Positions 1 to 5,084 of a stretch of DNA of 5,084 nucleotides are shown piece by piece. The translations under genes were made by a program, and so were the position numbers. The DNA is taken from NCBI GenBank assembly GCA_964354365.1, contig CAYGZM010000235.1, positions 1 through 5,084 of the forward strand, written 5' to 3'. A model generated the notes under the pieces. It saw only the letters and a program-made list of their open reading frames with translations, made no database searches and was not told the DNA's origin. This DNA is from CAYGZM01 sp964354365 (GTDB taxonomy: Bacteria > Planctomycetota > Phycisphaerae > Sedimentisphaerales > Anaerobacaceae). The stretch's first letter is position 1; the number at the start of each line of letters is the position of its first letter.

Positions 1-353
1 ACTTCAACAGGGTGGATGACACCGGCAAGGCCAGAGAGCTGCACATCGAAGAGGCGCTCCAGAGCATCCACTTCGGTGCATCCGATGAGGAGCTTACGGT
101 GACGACGGTGGGCCGACTGGTGGACTGCCCATACTTCAAGATTGACAAACGTCAGCAGGCCGGAAATTGTGAGCTGCTTCTGTCGGCGGGCAAGATGAAA
201 ACGCTGATGATCCTCTCCGGCTCCGGAACAATCGAGGACGCCGAACGAGATTCGGTCGAGTTCGTCGCCGGTGACACGCTGCTCGTTCCCGCTGCGTATG
301 AAGGAGCAATACGTTTTAGAGCCGAGACGCACTACCTCGTTGTCACTATTTGA
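1..353 (+). CDS. manA: Mannose-6-phosphate isomerase, class I, C-terminal part (5' end outside window)
   Basis: ManA interconverts fructose-6-phosphate and mannose-6-phosphate in the cytoplasm with one zinc ion, and so feeds GDP-mannose synthesis. The reading frame is already open at base 3, with no stop back to the edge, so the GTG at 12 is an internal Val codon. About 116 residues are visible before TGA at 351-353. They begin FNRVDDTGKARELHIEEAL, which fits the D-[WY]-x-R...G-K-x-RELHIE stretch of short Bacillus-type class I isomerases (about 310-330 residues). Next comes LVDCPYFKID (the family's 'L-V-x-C-P-Y-F' strand), then the C-terminal cupin barrel with LSGSGTIE and GDTLLVPA. The zinc-binding residues lie in the part of the gene to the left of the window and cannot be checked. 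The next gene starts 51 bases downstream on the same strand, so co-transcription is plausible. Family assignment is firm; substrate specificity follows from the family only. Confidence 0.9.
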   Translation, partial: FNRVDDTGKARELHIEEALQSIHFGASDEELTVTTVGRLVDCPYFKIDKRQQAGNCELLLSAGKMKTLMILSGSGTIEDAERDSVEFVAGDTLLVPAAYEGAIRFRAETHYLVVTI

Positions 354-393
354 GCGATTGTCGATTCGCGGACGAGAGCCCAAAATTATAAGT

Positions 394-397
394 GGAG
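394..397 (+). promoter_or_regulatory. Ribosome binding site (GGAG) for the DUF2723 gene
   Basis: GGAG lies seven bases before the ATG at 405 and is the best Shine-Dalgarno match nearby. It favours the 405 start over the in-frame ATG at 429 (codon 9), which has only a weaker purine stretch (AGAAG) in front of it. Confidence 0.6.
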
Positions 398-404
398 ACA
401 GCTA

Positions 405-1925
405 ATGATCAAAGCCGGCAGAAGACCTATGACCGACGACAGTATTAGACTCGGGTACATCCTCGTTTTCGCGGCGGCGGCGGCGCTCTATGTAGCGAGC
501 TGCGCGCCCGGACCCGTTTGGCAGGACAGTGGCGTGATTCAATATCGCGTCTGGCACAACGATATCGAGGGGAAGCTGGGCCTTGCATTGTCACATCCTC
601 TTTTTTACATAATCGCCATCGTCGCCAAATACGCACCGCTCGGAGAATTCGGCTACCGGGTCAACCTGACCACGGCCCTTATCTCCGCCCTCGCCGTGGC
701 GAATCTGTTCCTGCTTCTAACATTATGGCTCAGGAGCACTCTGCCCGCCGTCGTCGGAGCATTGTCACTCGCTCTGTCCCATACCTTTTGGTGGCATGCA
801 GTCATCCCGGAGACCTACAACCTGAGTATGGCGTTACTTTTTTTTGAACTGATAATTCTCCTTCAGTGCGCCAGAACCGGACGCGTGACCTGGCTGTACG
901 CGCTGGCCTTTGTCAACGGACTTGCAATAGCCAACCACATGCTGGCGTCCATCCCTCTTGCGTGCTACCTGATCCTTGTCGTAGTCCTGCTGGTCAGAAG
1001 GCGGATCACGGGCAAAAACATCCTGGTGATGGCCCTTTTATGGATTATCGCTGCGCTGCCTTACGAGTATTTGATCGTAAGAGACATTTTGCACAGGGGC
1101 GATTTCTGGTCCACTATGAGTTCGGCGGCCTTCGGCAAAAGCTACAAAGCCGACGTCCTCAATACTTCCGTGCCGGGCAGGATAGTCAAAGAGAATCTGA
1201 TGTGGATGGCTCTAAACTTCCCGACGCCAAACGTCCTGCTCGCGTTTGTCGGCATATCGGCTCTGCACAGGGCCTCGCCAAAACGGTGGTTCGCAAGGAT
1301 CATCCTGGCGCTTCTCGTGCTGTTTCTGCTCTTTGCCTTTCGATACACCATTGTTGACCGGTACGCGTTCTTCATCCCCTTCTACTGCATCGTTTCAATT
1401 CTGATTGCCGTAGGGGCCTGCAGCGTGCTGGCCCGCAGGCGCCGAAAGTCGCTGGGCCGCGTAATAGTAGCGCTTTGCTTTCTCACTATCCCCGCCTACA
1501 TAGCCGCCCCGAAAGCCGCAAAGTGGCTGGGAATTACCAGCGGACGCGACAGAAAAATCCCCTATCGGAACGATTACACATATTTCCTCAGGCCCTGGAA
1601 GACCGGCTGCCGAAGCGCCGAGAGATTCGCCGGCGAAGCATTAGGCGTCGTCGATCCTAACGCAGTAATCTTTGCCGACTCCACAACGGCGCCGCCGCTC
1701 TTGTACGACCAGGAGGTCAACGCAAAGCGATGTGACGTCAAGATCATATCCCTCATTGGGACAAGTGCCGGTGCGCCGGACTTCAATGAGCGGACCGTTG
1801 ATAAACTGTTGGCCGAAAGAGCAATATACGTGGTTTCTCCGGTCAGGAGATATTATCCGGAGCTCTTACACGAACGATGTGACTTCGAGCCCGCCGGCGT
1901 CATCTACCGCGCGGTTCCAAGATAG
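405..1925 (+). CDS. DUF2723/TMEM260-like multi-pass membrane protein, probable GT-C-fold glycosyltransferase
   Basis: This 506-residue protein is probably an inner-membrane transferase that moves a sugar from a polyprenyl-phosphate carrier onto a target facing the periplasm. It opens with a membrane helix (about residues 16-34), followed by W39-Q-D41-S-G, matching the W-x-D-S-G motif of DUF2723 proteins. The Asp in this first outer loop sits where GT-C enzymes carry their catalytic acid. Other family marks are SHPLFY (63-68), the SHTFWWHAVIPETYNL stretch (125-140), GLAIANHML (172-180) and an RD...FW loop (226-235). Further hydrophobic segments lie at roughly 58-76, 88-108, 138-155, 162-197, 205-222, 275-288, 297-312, 321-343 and 351-368. 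A soluble tail of about 135 residues follows, with Cys at 402, 443 and 492, probably periplasmic. Many relatives are longer. The human relative TMEM260 is an O-mannosyltransferase; the sugar used here is not shown by sequence. The preceding manA makes mannose an attractive guess. ATG 405 is chosen for its GGAG site. Confidence 0.83.
   Translation: MIKAGRRPMTDDSIRLGYILVFAAAAALYVASCAPGPVWQDSGVIQYRVWHNDIEGKLGLALSHPLFYIIAIVAKYAPLGEFGYRVNLTTALISALAVANLFLLLTLWLRSTLPAVVGALSLALSHTFWWHAVIPETYNLSMALLFFELIILLQCARTGRVTWLYALAFVNGLAIANHMLASIPLACYLILVVVLLVRRRITGKNILVMALLWIIAALPYEYLIVRDILHRGDFWSTMSSAAFGKSYKADVLNTSVPGRIVKENLMWMALNFPTPNVLLAFVGISALHRASPKRWFARIILALLVLFLLFAFRYTIVDRYAFFIPFYCIVSILIAVGACSVLARRRRKSLGRVIVALCFLTIPAYIAAPKAAKWLGITSGRDRKIPYRNDYTYFLRPWKTGCRSAERFAGEALGVVDPNAVIFADSTTAPPLLYDQEVNAKRCDVKIISLIGTSAGAPDFNERTVDKLLAERAIYVVSPVRRYYPELLHERCDFEPAGVIYRAVPR
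471..485 (+). repeat. (GCG)5 triplet repeat coding five alanines in the first membrane helix
   Basis: Five identical GCG codons (residues 23-27) lie inside the first hydrophobic segment of the DUF2723 protein. Gain or loss of a unit would stay in frame and change helix length by one residue. Identical codons in a row suggest a short slippage tract, but five units is modest and could simply reflect alanine-rich helix composition. Confidence 0.5.
838..845 (+). repeat. T8 homopolymer inside the DUF2723 gene
   Basis: Eight consecutive T span the Leu-Phe-Phe codons (CTT TTT TTT) at residues 145-147, within a membrane helix. It is the longest homopolymer I see here. Length change by one base would break the frame. 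Nothing else indicates that it is used for phase variation. Confidence 0.5.
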
Positions 1926-1942
1926 ACACCGTAGAGACTAAT

Positions 1943-2719
1943 ATGCGCACCAAAATAAGCTCAGCCAATCCGTATGGATATAACCGCTGGGGTTTTGCAT
2001 GGGAATGCATCCCGGCCGAAGGTTCCGCACACTTGGACTTCGGATGTAACGACGGGCAGTTTCTGAACACCCTCAAGGACAAACGCGTCGGCCGATTGGT
2101 GGGAGTGGACGTGTCCCGCGATGCAACTGAGCGGGCAAACCGCCGGTTCCCCGACCTGGAGATTATAAATATTCGCCAAGCGACCCCCCTGCCGTTCGAC
2201 GACGCTGTCTTCGACTCAATAACCATCCTCGACGTGCTCGAGCACCTCAGCAGGCAGACCGAGCTTCTGACCGAGTTGAACCGGCTACTCAAGGATCAGG
2301 GCATATTGATCGTCACAGTCCCTGGAAAGCACCTGTTTTCATTTCTCGATATGGGAAATTTGAAGTTTCGCTTTCCGAGATTGCACCGTTGGTATTACCG
2401 CCTCGGCCACTCACCAGAAGAATATGAACGCCGGTATGTATCGAATCCGGACGGCCTGGTCGGGGATGTCTCGGCCGAGAAGCGATGGCACGAGCACTTC
2501 AGCCGGCGCAAGCTCGGCGACCTGCTGGCGCAGGCGGGCTTTACCGTGATCCATTTTGACGGCGCAGGATTCTTCGGCCGGGTAATTGGCAACGTAAGGC
2601 ACCTGTTCCGATGGCTCAAGCCGCTGAGCAAGGCCCTCGGCCGACTGCAAAATCTCGATGCAAGGTCGTTCGAATCAACCAACCTGTTTTGCAACGCCCA
2701 GAAACGCCGGCCCGAATAA
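1943..2719 (+). CDS. Class I SAM-dependent methyltransferase (Methyltransf_11/23 type)
   Basis: This 258-residue protein transfers a methyl group from S-adenosylmethionine to an unidentified acceptor. The Rossmann signatures appear in order: motif I LDFGCNDGQFL (31-41), with Asn at a position that is usually Gly; the acidic end of strand 2 in VGVDVS (53-58); PLPFDDAVFDSI (82-93); the LDVLEHL stretch (96-102), typical of Methyltransf_11/UbiE-like enzymes; and strand 5 ILIVTVPG (121-128). The later HEHFSRRKLGDLLAQAGF stretch (183-200) resembles the H-x-x-x-(Y/F)-(S/T) helix preceding strand 6 in many methyltransferases of polysaccharide clusters. An amphipathic, hydrophobic stretch (about 207-229) could touch the membrane. 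Start ATG 1943 follows the DUF2723 stop by 17 bases, with only a weak AGAG site, so translational coupling is likely. Neighbours suggest a glycan, lipid-sugar or glycoprotein acceptor, but this is inferred from position only. No Cys-rich or radical-SAM motif is present. Confidence 0.92.
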   Translation: MRTKISSANPYGYNRWGFAWECIPAEGSAHLDFGCNDGQFLNTLKDKRVGRLVGVDVSRDATERANRRFPDLEIINIRQATPLPFDDAVFDSITILDVLEHLSRQTELLTELNRLLKDQGILIVTVPGKHLFSFLDMGNLKFRFPRLHRWYYRLGHSPEEYERRYVSNPDGLVGDVSAEKRWHEHFSRRKLGDLLAQAGFTVIHFDGAGFFGRVIGNVRHLFRWLKPLSKALGRLQNLDARSFESTNLFCNAQKRRPE

Positions 2720-2736
2720 GCCGCCGACCTGCCTTG

Positions 2737-2765
2737 TTGACAGCGTCTCACCGCCAATGTATCGT
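2737..2765 (+). promoter_or_regulatory. Possible sigma70-like promoter before the DUF362 gene
   Basis: A perfect TTGACA (2737-2742) is followed after 17 bases by TATCGT (2760-2765), four of six matches to TATAAT. A second candidate -10, TATCAT (2765-2770), matches better but would need a 22-base spacer. The site lies in the 100-base gap after the methyltransferase stop and 55 bases before the DUF362 start, where an internal promoter would make sense. Consensus matches of this quality arise by chance, and promoter consensus for this lineage is uncertain. Confidence 0.35.
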
Positions 2766-2804
2766 ATCATCGATGAACAGTCTACGCCTCGGCCCTGTAG
2801 TAAT

Positions 2805-2810
2805 AAAAGG
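2805..2810 (+). promoter_or_regulatory. Ribosome binding site (AAAAGG) setting the DUF362 start
   Basis: AAAAGG ends nine bases before ATG 2820. It supports that start over the upstream in-frame ATG codons at 2658 and 2757, neither of which has a comparable site. Confidence 0.6.
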
Positions 2811-2819
2811 CTCAAGTTT

Positions 2820-3911
2820 ATGAGCAAAGTCGCAATAATCAAAACGACACCTCAGACCATTCTGCAGGACGTGGCCAGAGTAATGGATCTGGCCGGCGTC
2901 CGGAATGCACTCGATAACGGTGTAACCACGATTCTGAAGAATAACCTGTCGTGGCACCTGATGTACCCCGGCGCCAATACAACGCCCTGGCAGCTCGAAG
3001 GCACAATACTCGGTCTGCGCAAGTTCGGGTTTGAGGACCTCGTCTGCGTTGAGAATGAAACGGTGGTCACCAGCGCCAAAGCCGGAGAGATGCTGAACAA
3101 GCAACGTCCTGTCTGTGAGCACTACGGGGTGCCTATCAAGTACAATTTCAGGCCAGCGGATATGAAATGGCGGCAATACAAGCCCAAGACCGAGATGATT
3201 GTCCTGGATAAAATCTTCCCCAAGGGCATCCGCATACCGGATTATTTCCACGGCAAGAACGTGGTCCATCTGCCCACCGTCAAGTGCCATATTTATACGA
3301 ATATCACGGGCGCTATGAAGAACGCCTTCGGCGGCCTGCTCGACAACAGCCGCCATTACTGTCACTCCACAATCAATGAAGCGCTCGTGGACCTGCTCGC
3401 TATTCAAAAGGAGATCCACAAGGGAATCTTCGTCGTGACCGACGGCACAACCGCCGGCAACGGCCCCGGCCCCAGAACGATGACGCCTGTGGCCAAGGAC
3501 ATCCTCCTGGCCTCGGACGACTGCGTGGCAATCGACGCGGTCTGTGCGAAAATCATGGGCTTTGAGCCTATGGATCATAAGTTCATCCGGCTGGCGCACG
3601 AGCGCGGGCTCGGAGTCGGCAGGGTAAGCGAAATTGAAATCGTCGGCGACATCGACGTCCGAAAGGAAAACTGGCGATTTGTTACGGGTGACAACGCCGC
3701 TTCCAGCGTAGGCAAGCTATTCTGGTTCGGGCCGATGCGGTGGCTCCAGAAGCTGATGTTCCACACGCCAATCGTGTATTCCTTTATTTTTGCATCGGCC
3801 ATCTACCACGATAGAATCTGGTATCCGCTCAAAGGCAAAAAGGTCGTCAACGACTGGCTGACCAACAGTCCCTGGGGCAGACTCTTCGCAAACTACAAAC
3901 CCGGAATTTGA
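2820..3911 (+). CDS. DUF362 domain-containing protein, function unknown
   Basis: This 363-residue protein matches the DUF362 family (PF04015), whose biochemical role is not settled. Family marks are the start SKVAIIKT (2-9), NVVHLPTVKCH (147-157), TGAMKNAFGGLL (163-174), a VTDGT turn (206-210) with GNGPGP (213-218), and the ASDDCVAIDAVCAKIMGF stretch (231-248) that in relatives reads 'D-x-V-A-x-D-x-V'. Many DUF362 proteins carry a 4Fe-4S ferredoxin module; I find no CxxCxxC motif here, and the Cys residues (76, 99, 156, 181, 235, 242) are scattered. The C-terminus (about 300-330) is rich in Phe, Trp, Ile and Tyr and may contact the membrane, but is not a clean transmembrane helix. No signal peptide is seen. 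ATG 2820 is chosen for its AAAAGG site and because the family-like sequence begins there; the frame is open upstream to ATG 2658, overlapping the methyltransferase. The gene lies 100 bases after the methyltransferase and may be the last of the operon or start its own transcript. Confidence 0.9.
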   Translation: MSKVAIIKTTPQTILQDVARVMDLAGVRNALDNGVTTILKNNLSWHLMYPGANTTPWQLEGTILGLRKFGFEDLVCVENETVVTSAKAGEMLNKQRPVCEHYGVPIKYNFRPADMKWRQYKPKTEMIVLDKIFPKGIRIPDYFHGKNVVHLPTVKCHIYTNITGAMKNAFGGLLDNSRHYCHSTINEALVDLLAIQKEIHKGIFVVTDGTTAGNGPGPRTMTPVAKDILLASDDCVAIDAVCAKIMGFEPMDHKFIRLAHERGLGVGRVSEIEIVGDIDVRKENWRFVTGDNAASSVGKLFWFGPMRWLQKLMFHTPIVYSFIFASAIYHDRIWYPLKGKKVVNDWLTNSPWGRLFANYKPGI

Positions 3912-3962
3912 GGCGCTGGCGGAAATGCAAGGGGGAAATCTAAGGAATTCAGGGACGCGACG

Positions 3963-4047
3963 GACCGTTTAGCAGGGCCGCCTGAGCCGTGCGGCCTCTA
4001 ACGAAATTGCGCCTTGAATCGACCATAAGACCGCGAGGCAGGGCCGC
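3963..4047. repeat. Imperfect 19-base direct repeat, two copies (3963-3981 and 4029-4047)
   Basis: Both copies read GACCG, four variable bases (TTTA or CGAG), then GCAGGGCCGC, giving 15 of 19 matching bases with identical internal spacing. The copies start 66 bases apart between the convergent genes. Only the first copy is followed by the complementary arm that forms the hairpin. They may be remnants of a small dispersed repeat or a duplicated protein-binding site, or chance in GC-rich sequence. Confidence 0.45.
3976..3996. terminator. GC-rich hairpin, possible transcript-end structure
   Basis: GGCCGC (3976-3981) and GCGGCC (3991-3996) are perfect complements around a nine-base loop, with a possible G-U pair extending the base. 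The hairpin begins 65 bases after the DUF362 stop. No T run follows on either strand, so it is not a canonical intrinsic terminator; it could protect an mRNA 3' end. Confidence 0.3.
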
Positions 4048-4076
4048 GTCAAAAGACATGGAAAGGGCTCTTGACC

Positions 4077-5084
4077 CTATTTGGCTGCGTTTGGCGCCGG
4101 TTTCTTCTGCTCTTCCTCGATGACGGAATCGGGTGAGCTGGCTTGTTCGTTCATGAGCTCCTCAAAATTCTCACGGCCCTCCTTGAATTTCGCCTCAGTG
4201 CTCCTACTTGTTACATCCGCCAGGTGCTCATCTGAAGCGCCCAATTCCCCGGTGAGCTGCTCTATCTGCTGCTCAAGCTGTTCGCGGCGCTCGTTCAATC
4301 GTTCATGCTCTTCCGCCCAGTACGATGCCTGAAACCATTGCTTGGCCAACTGGGCCGATTCATCGGGGCTAAGCGGTCCTTCTGTATTCCTTCCCTTGGC
4401 AGCCCTGTTCATCCATTCAGCTCTCTTTGCCTCCACTTCAACGATCGCTTCCACCACACCTTCCAACTCCTTTCGGCATTGTCCCAGCTCATTGTGGGCC
4501 TCGACCCATTGCTTCGCTGCGTCTTCACTCTGCCCGTCGCCTGCCGTTTGCTGCAGTTGCTCGTTGGCTTCTGTCAGTTCAGCTATCTGTTGCTTCAGAA
4601 GGTCCTCGGCCCTACTGATCTGCGTTAGCTGCTGTTCAAGCTGTTCGGTATGCTGCTTTAGCTGGATCTCGGCCTGCTCGTATTCGGTCAGCCCATGTTC
4701 GAGCTGCTCGTTGGAGCGGCTTAGTTCGTCCAATTGTGCAGTCTGCTTGTCGAATTGCTTCTGGACTGTGCGAAGCTCATTTTCAAGCTGCTTGAGCTTA
4801 ACGGTTCGCTCTTTGAGCTGTTCGTTGGCGGCGTCCGCCTGTGCGGCCTGCTCGCCAAGCCGTTTATTGGCTGCTCTTAGTTGAGCCAGTTCGCCGGATT
4901 GCTGCTCGACTTGGGCCTGTATCTGCCCGTATTCGACGATCTGACCCTCAAGCTGCTCGTTGACGGTTTTAATCTCATCGGCCTTATGGGTGAGGTGATT
5001 TGCGTGATCCTGCAATTCGCTAAGCCGCGTCTGTAGCTGTTGGTTTTCGGCGGTCTTGTTTTTGAGCTGTTCACTATCGGCTTT
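4077..5084 (-). CDS. Long Gln/Glu-rich coiled-coil protein (5' end outside window)
   Basis: 335 residues are visible, read leftward from the right edge to TAG at 4077-4079. The frame is open to base 5084, so the TTG at 5015 is an internal Leu codon and the true start lies outside. From the edge to about 4545 the protein is nearly continuous heptad coiled coil rich in Gln, Glu, Leu and Lys, with NEQL at 4950-4961, 4815-4826, 4701-4712 and 4554-4565. A Gly/Asp/Ser linker (about 4515-4545) leads to a second helical stretch starting AKQW (near 4510). A loop with GRNTEGPLSPDES (about 4355-4390) leads to a third starting AKQWFQASYW and ending near 4210. The charged, low-complexity tail ends in PAPNAAK. 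The AKQW motif opening two successive helices hints at a duplicated unit. One Cys is visible; no enzymatic domain, membrane segment or secretion tag. It may be a structural filament, tether or scaffold. Coiled coils give misleading homology hits, so no family name is justified. It is convergent with the DUF362 gene and not in its operon. Confidence 0.88.
   Translation of the reverse strand, partial: KADSEQLKNKTAENQQLQTRLSELQDHANHLTHKADEIKTVNEQLEGQIVEYGQIQAQVEQQSGELAQLRAANKRLGEQAAQADAANEQLKERTVKLKQLENELRTVQKQFDKQTAQLDELSRSNEQLEHGLTEYEQAEIQLKQHTEQLEQQLTQISRAEDLLKQQIAELTEANEQLQQTAGDGQSEDAAKQWVEAHNELGQCRKELEGVVEAIVEVEAKRAEWMNRAAKGRNTEGPLSPDESAQLAKQWFQASYWAEEHERLNERREQLEQQIEQLTGELGASDEHLADVTSRSTEAKFKEGRENFEELMNEQASSPDSVIEEEQKKPAPNAAK
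4554..4961 (-). repeat. Recurring NEQL coiled-coil motif in the protein
   Basis: Four exact NEQL motifs occur, with related ANKRL (about 4857-4871) and ENQQL (about 5034-5048) forms. Units starting at 4961 and 4712 align over 25 residues without gaps at 11 identities: NEQLE, then EY, then Gln at three shared positions and a final Leu. This is more than heptad spacing alone would give and suggests internal duplication. Spacings between NEQL copies are not constant, so it is not a fresh tandem array. Confidence 0.55.

Larger units (their letters stand above)
3912..4076. other. Convergent intergenic region
   Basis: These 165 bases separate two genes that face each other. I find no credible small gene. 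The region contains one hairpin and an imperfect direct repeat, listed separately. A four-pair inverted repeat (AGGG 4064-4067, CCCT 4075-4078, then ATTT) near the - strand stop is too weak to call a terminator. No stem followed by a T run appears on either strand, so transcription may end by Rho or by readthrough. Confidence 0.6.

Noticed and set aside
12..14. GTG at 12 as a start codon of a small 113-residue cupin protein
   Set aside because: The frame is open to the window edge and the residues before it (F-N-R) continue the ManA motif, so it is an internal Val.
354..404. Promoter or regulatory RNA between manA and the DUF2723 gene
   Set aside because: The 51-base gap shows no -35/-10 pair and only a trivial GCGA/TCGC inverted repeat.
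495..506. Lipobox-like VASC (residues 31-34) after the first hydrophobic segment of the DUF2723 protein
   Set aside because: The protein is multi-pass and the functional W-x-D-S-G motif follows directly; cleavage and lipidation here would be inconsistent with a GT-C membrane enzyme.
2658..2819. N-terminal extension of DUF362 starting at ATG 2658 or ATG 2757
   Set aside because: The extension is low in family resemblance, overlaps the methyltransferase from 2658, and lacks a ribosome site; the family start SKVAIIKT follows AAAAGG at 2820.
2748..3599. Long open frame of 283 codons on the - strand opposite the DUF362 gene
   Set aside because: It lies antisense to a gene with clear family motifs, has no recognisable domain, and is explained by codon bias of the + strand gene.
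3911..4014. Long-range inverted repeat AGGCGC (3911-3916) and GCGCCT (4009-4014)
   Set aside because: Six bases at 92-base separation are expected by chance in GC-rich sequence.
4064..4082. Intrinsic terminator AGGG-CTCTTGA-CCCT-ATTT
   Set aside because: The stem has only four pairs, the T run is short, and it overlaps the - strand stop codon.
4342..4884. Ser/Cys-rich + strand frame of 180 codons opposite the coiled-coil gene
   Set aside because: Its composition is the mirror of repeated CAG/GAG/CTG codons of the - strand gene; the coiled-coil frame extends further and has clear heptads.
5013..5015. TTG at 5015 as the start of the coiled-coil gene
   Set aside because: The frame continues with the same heptad pattern through base 5084 (EQLKNKTAENQQLQTRL), so the start lies beyond the window.

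Overview
The window comes from a bacterial chromosome of moderate-to-high GC. Four genes lie head to tail on the + strand, and a fifth gene on the - strand faces them and runs off the right edge. Family content fits a Gram-negative bacterium of the PVC/Planctomycetota kind (Phycisphaerae-like lineages often combine short-type ManA, TMEM260/DUF2723-like membrane proteins, DUF362 proteins and long coiled-coil proteins). This is an impression from family content; no rRNA or marker gene confirms it.

Layout. Bases 1-353 hold the C-terminal third of a class I mannose-6-phosphate isomerase (manA), cut by the left edge. After a 51-base gap comes a 506-residue multi-pass membrane protein of the DUF2723/TMEM260-like type, a GT-C-fold candidate glycosyltransferase (405-1925). 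Only 17 bases later starts a 258-residue class I SAM-dependent methyltransferase (1943-2719). A 100-base gap with a possible sigma70-like promoter precedes a 363-residue DUF362 protein (2820-3911). A 165-base convergent intergenic region holds a small hairpin and an imperfect 19-base direct repeat. The - strand gene (4077-5084, 5' end outside the window) encodes a long Gln/Glu-rich coiled-coil protein with recurring NEQL motifs.

How the genes may work together. manA supplies mannose-6-phosphate, the entry to GDP-mannose. The DUF2723 protein looks like a lipid-linked-sugar-dependent transferase; the eukaryotic relative TMEM260 is a protein O-mannosyltransferase. A methyltransferase with almost no spacing follows. 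A reasonable but unproven reading is a small envelope or protein glycosylation unit (sugar supply, transfer at the membrane, methylation). The DUF362 gene may belong to the same transcript or have its own promoter; its role is unknown. The coiled-coil gene is a separate transcription unit.

I see no RNA gene, CRISPR array, transposon, integrase, phage gene or toxin-antitoxin pair. The window is mostly ordinary. The points deserving a second look are the possible mannosylation operon, the DUF362 protein without a ferredoxin module and with a hydrophobic C-terminus, and the coiled-coil protein whose repeats resemble signalling helices of sensor kinases.
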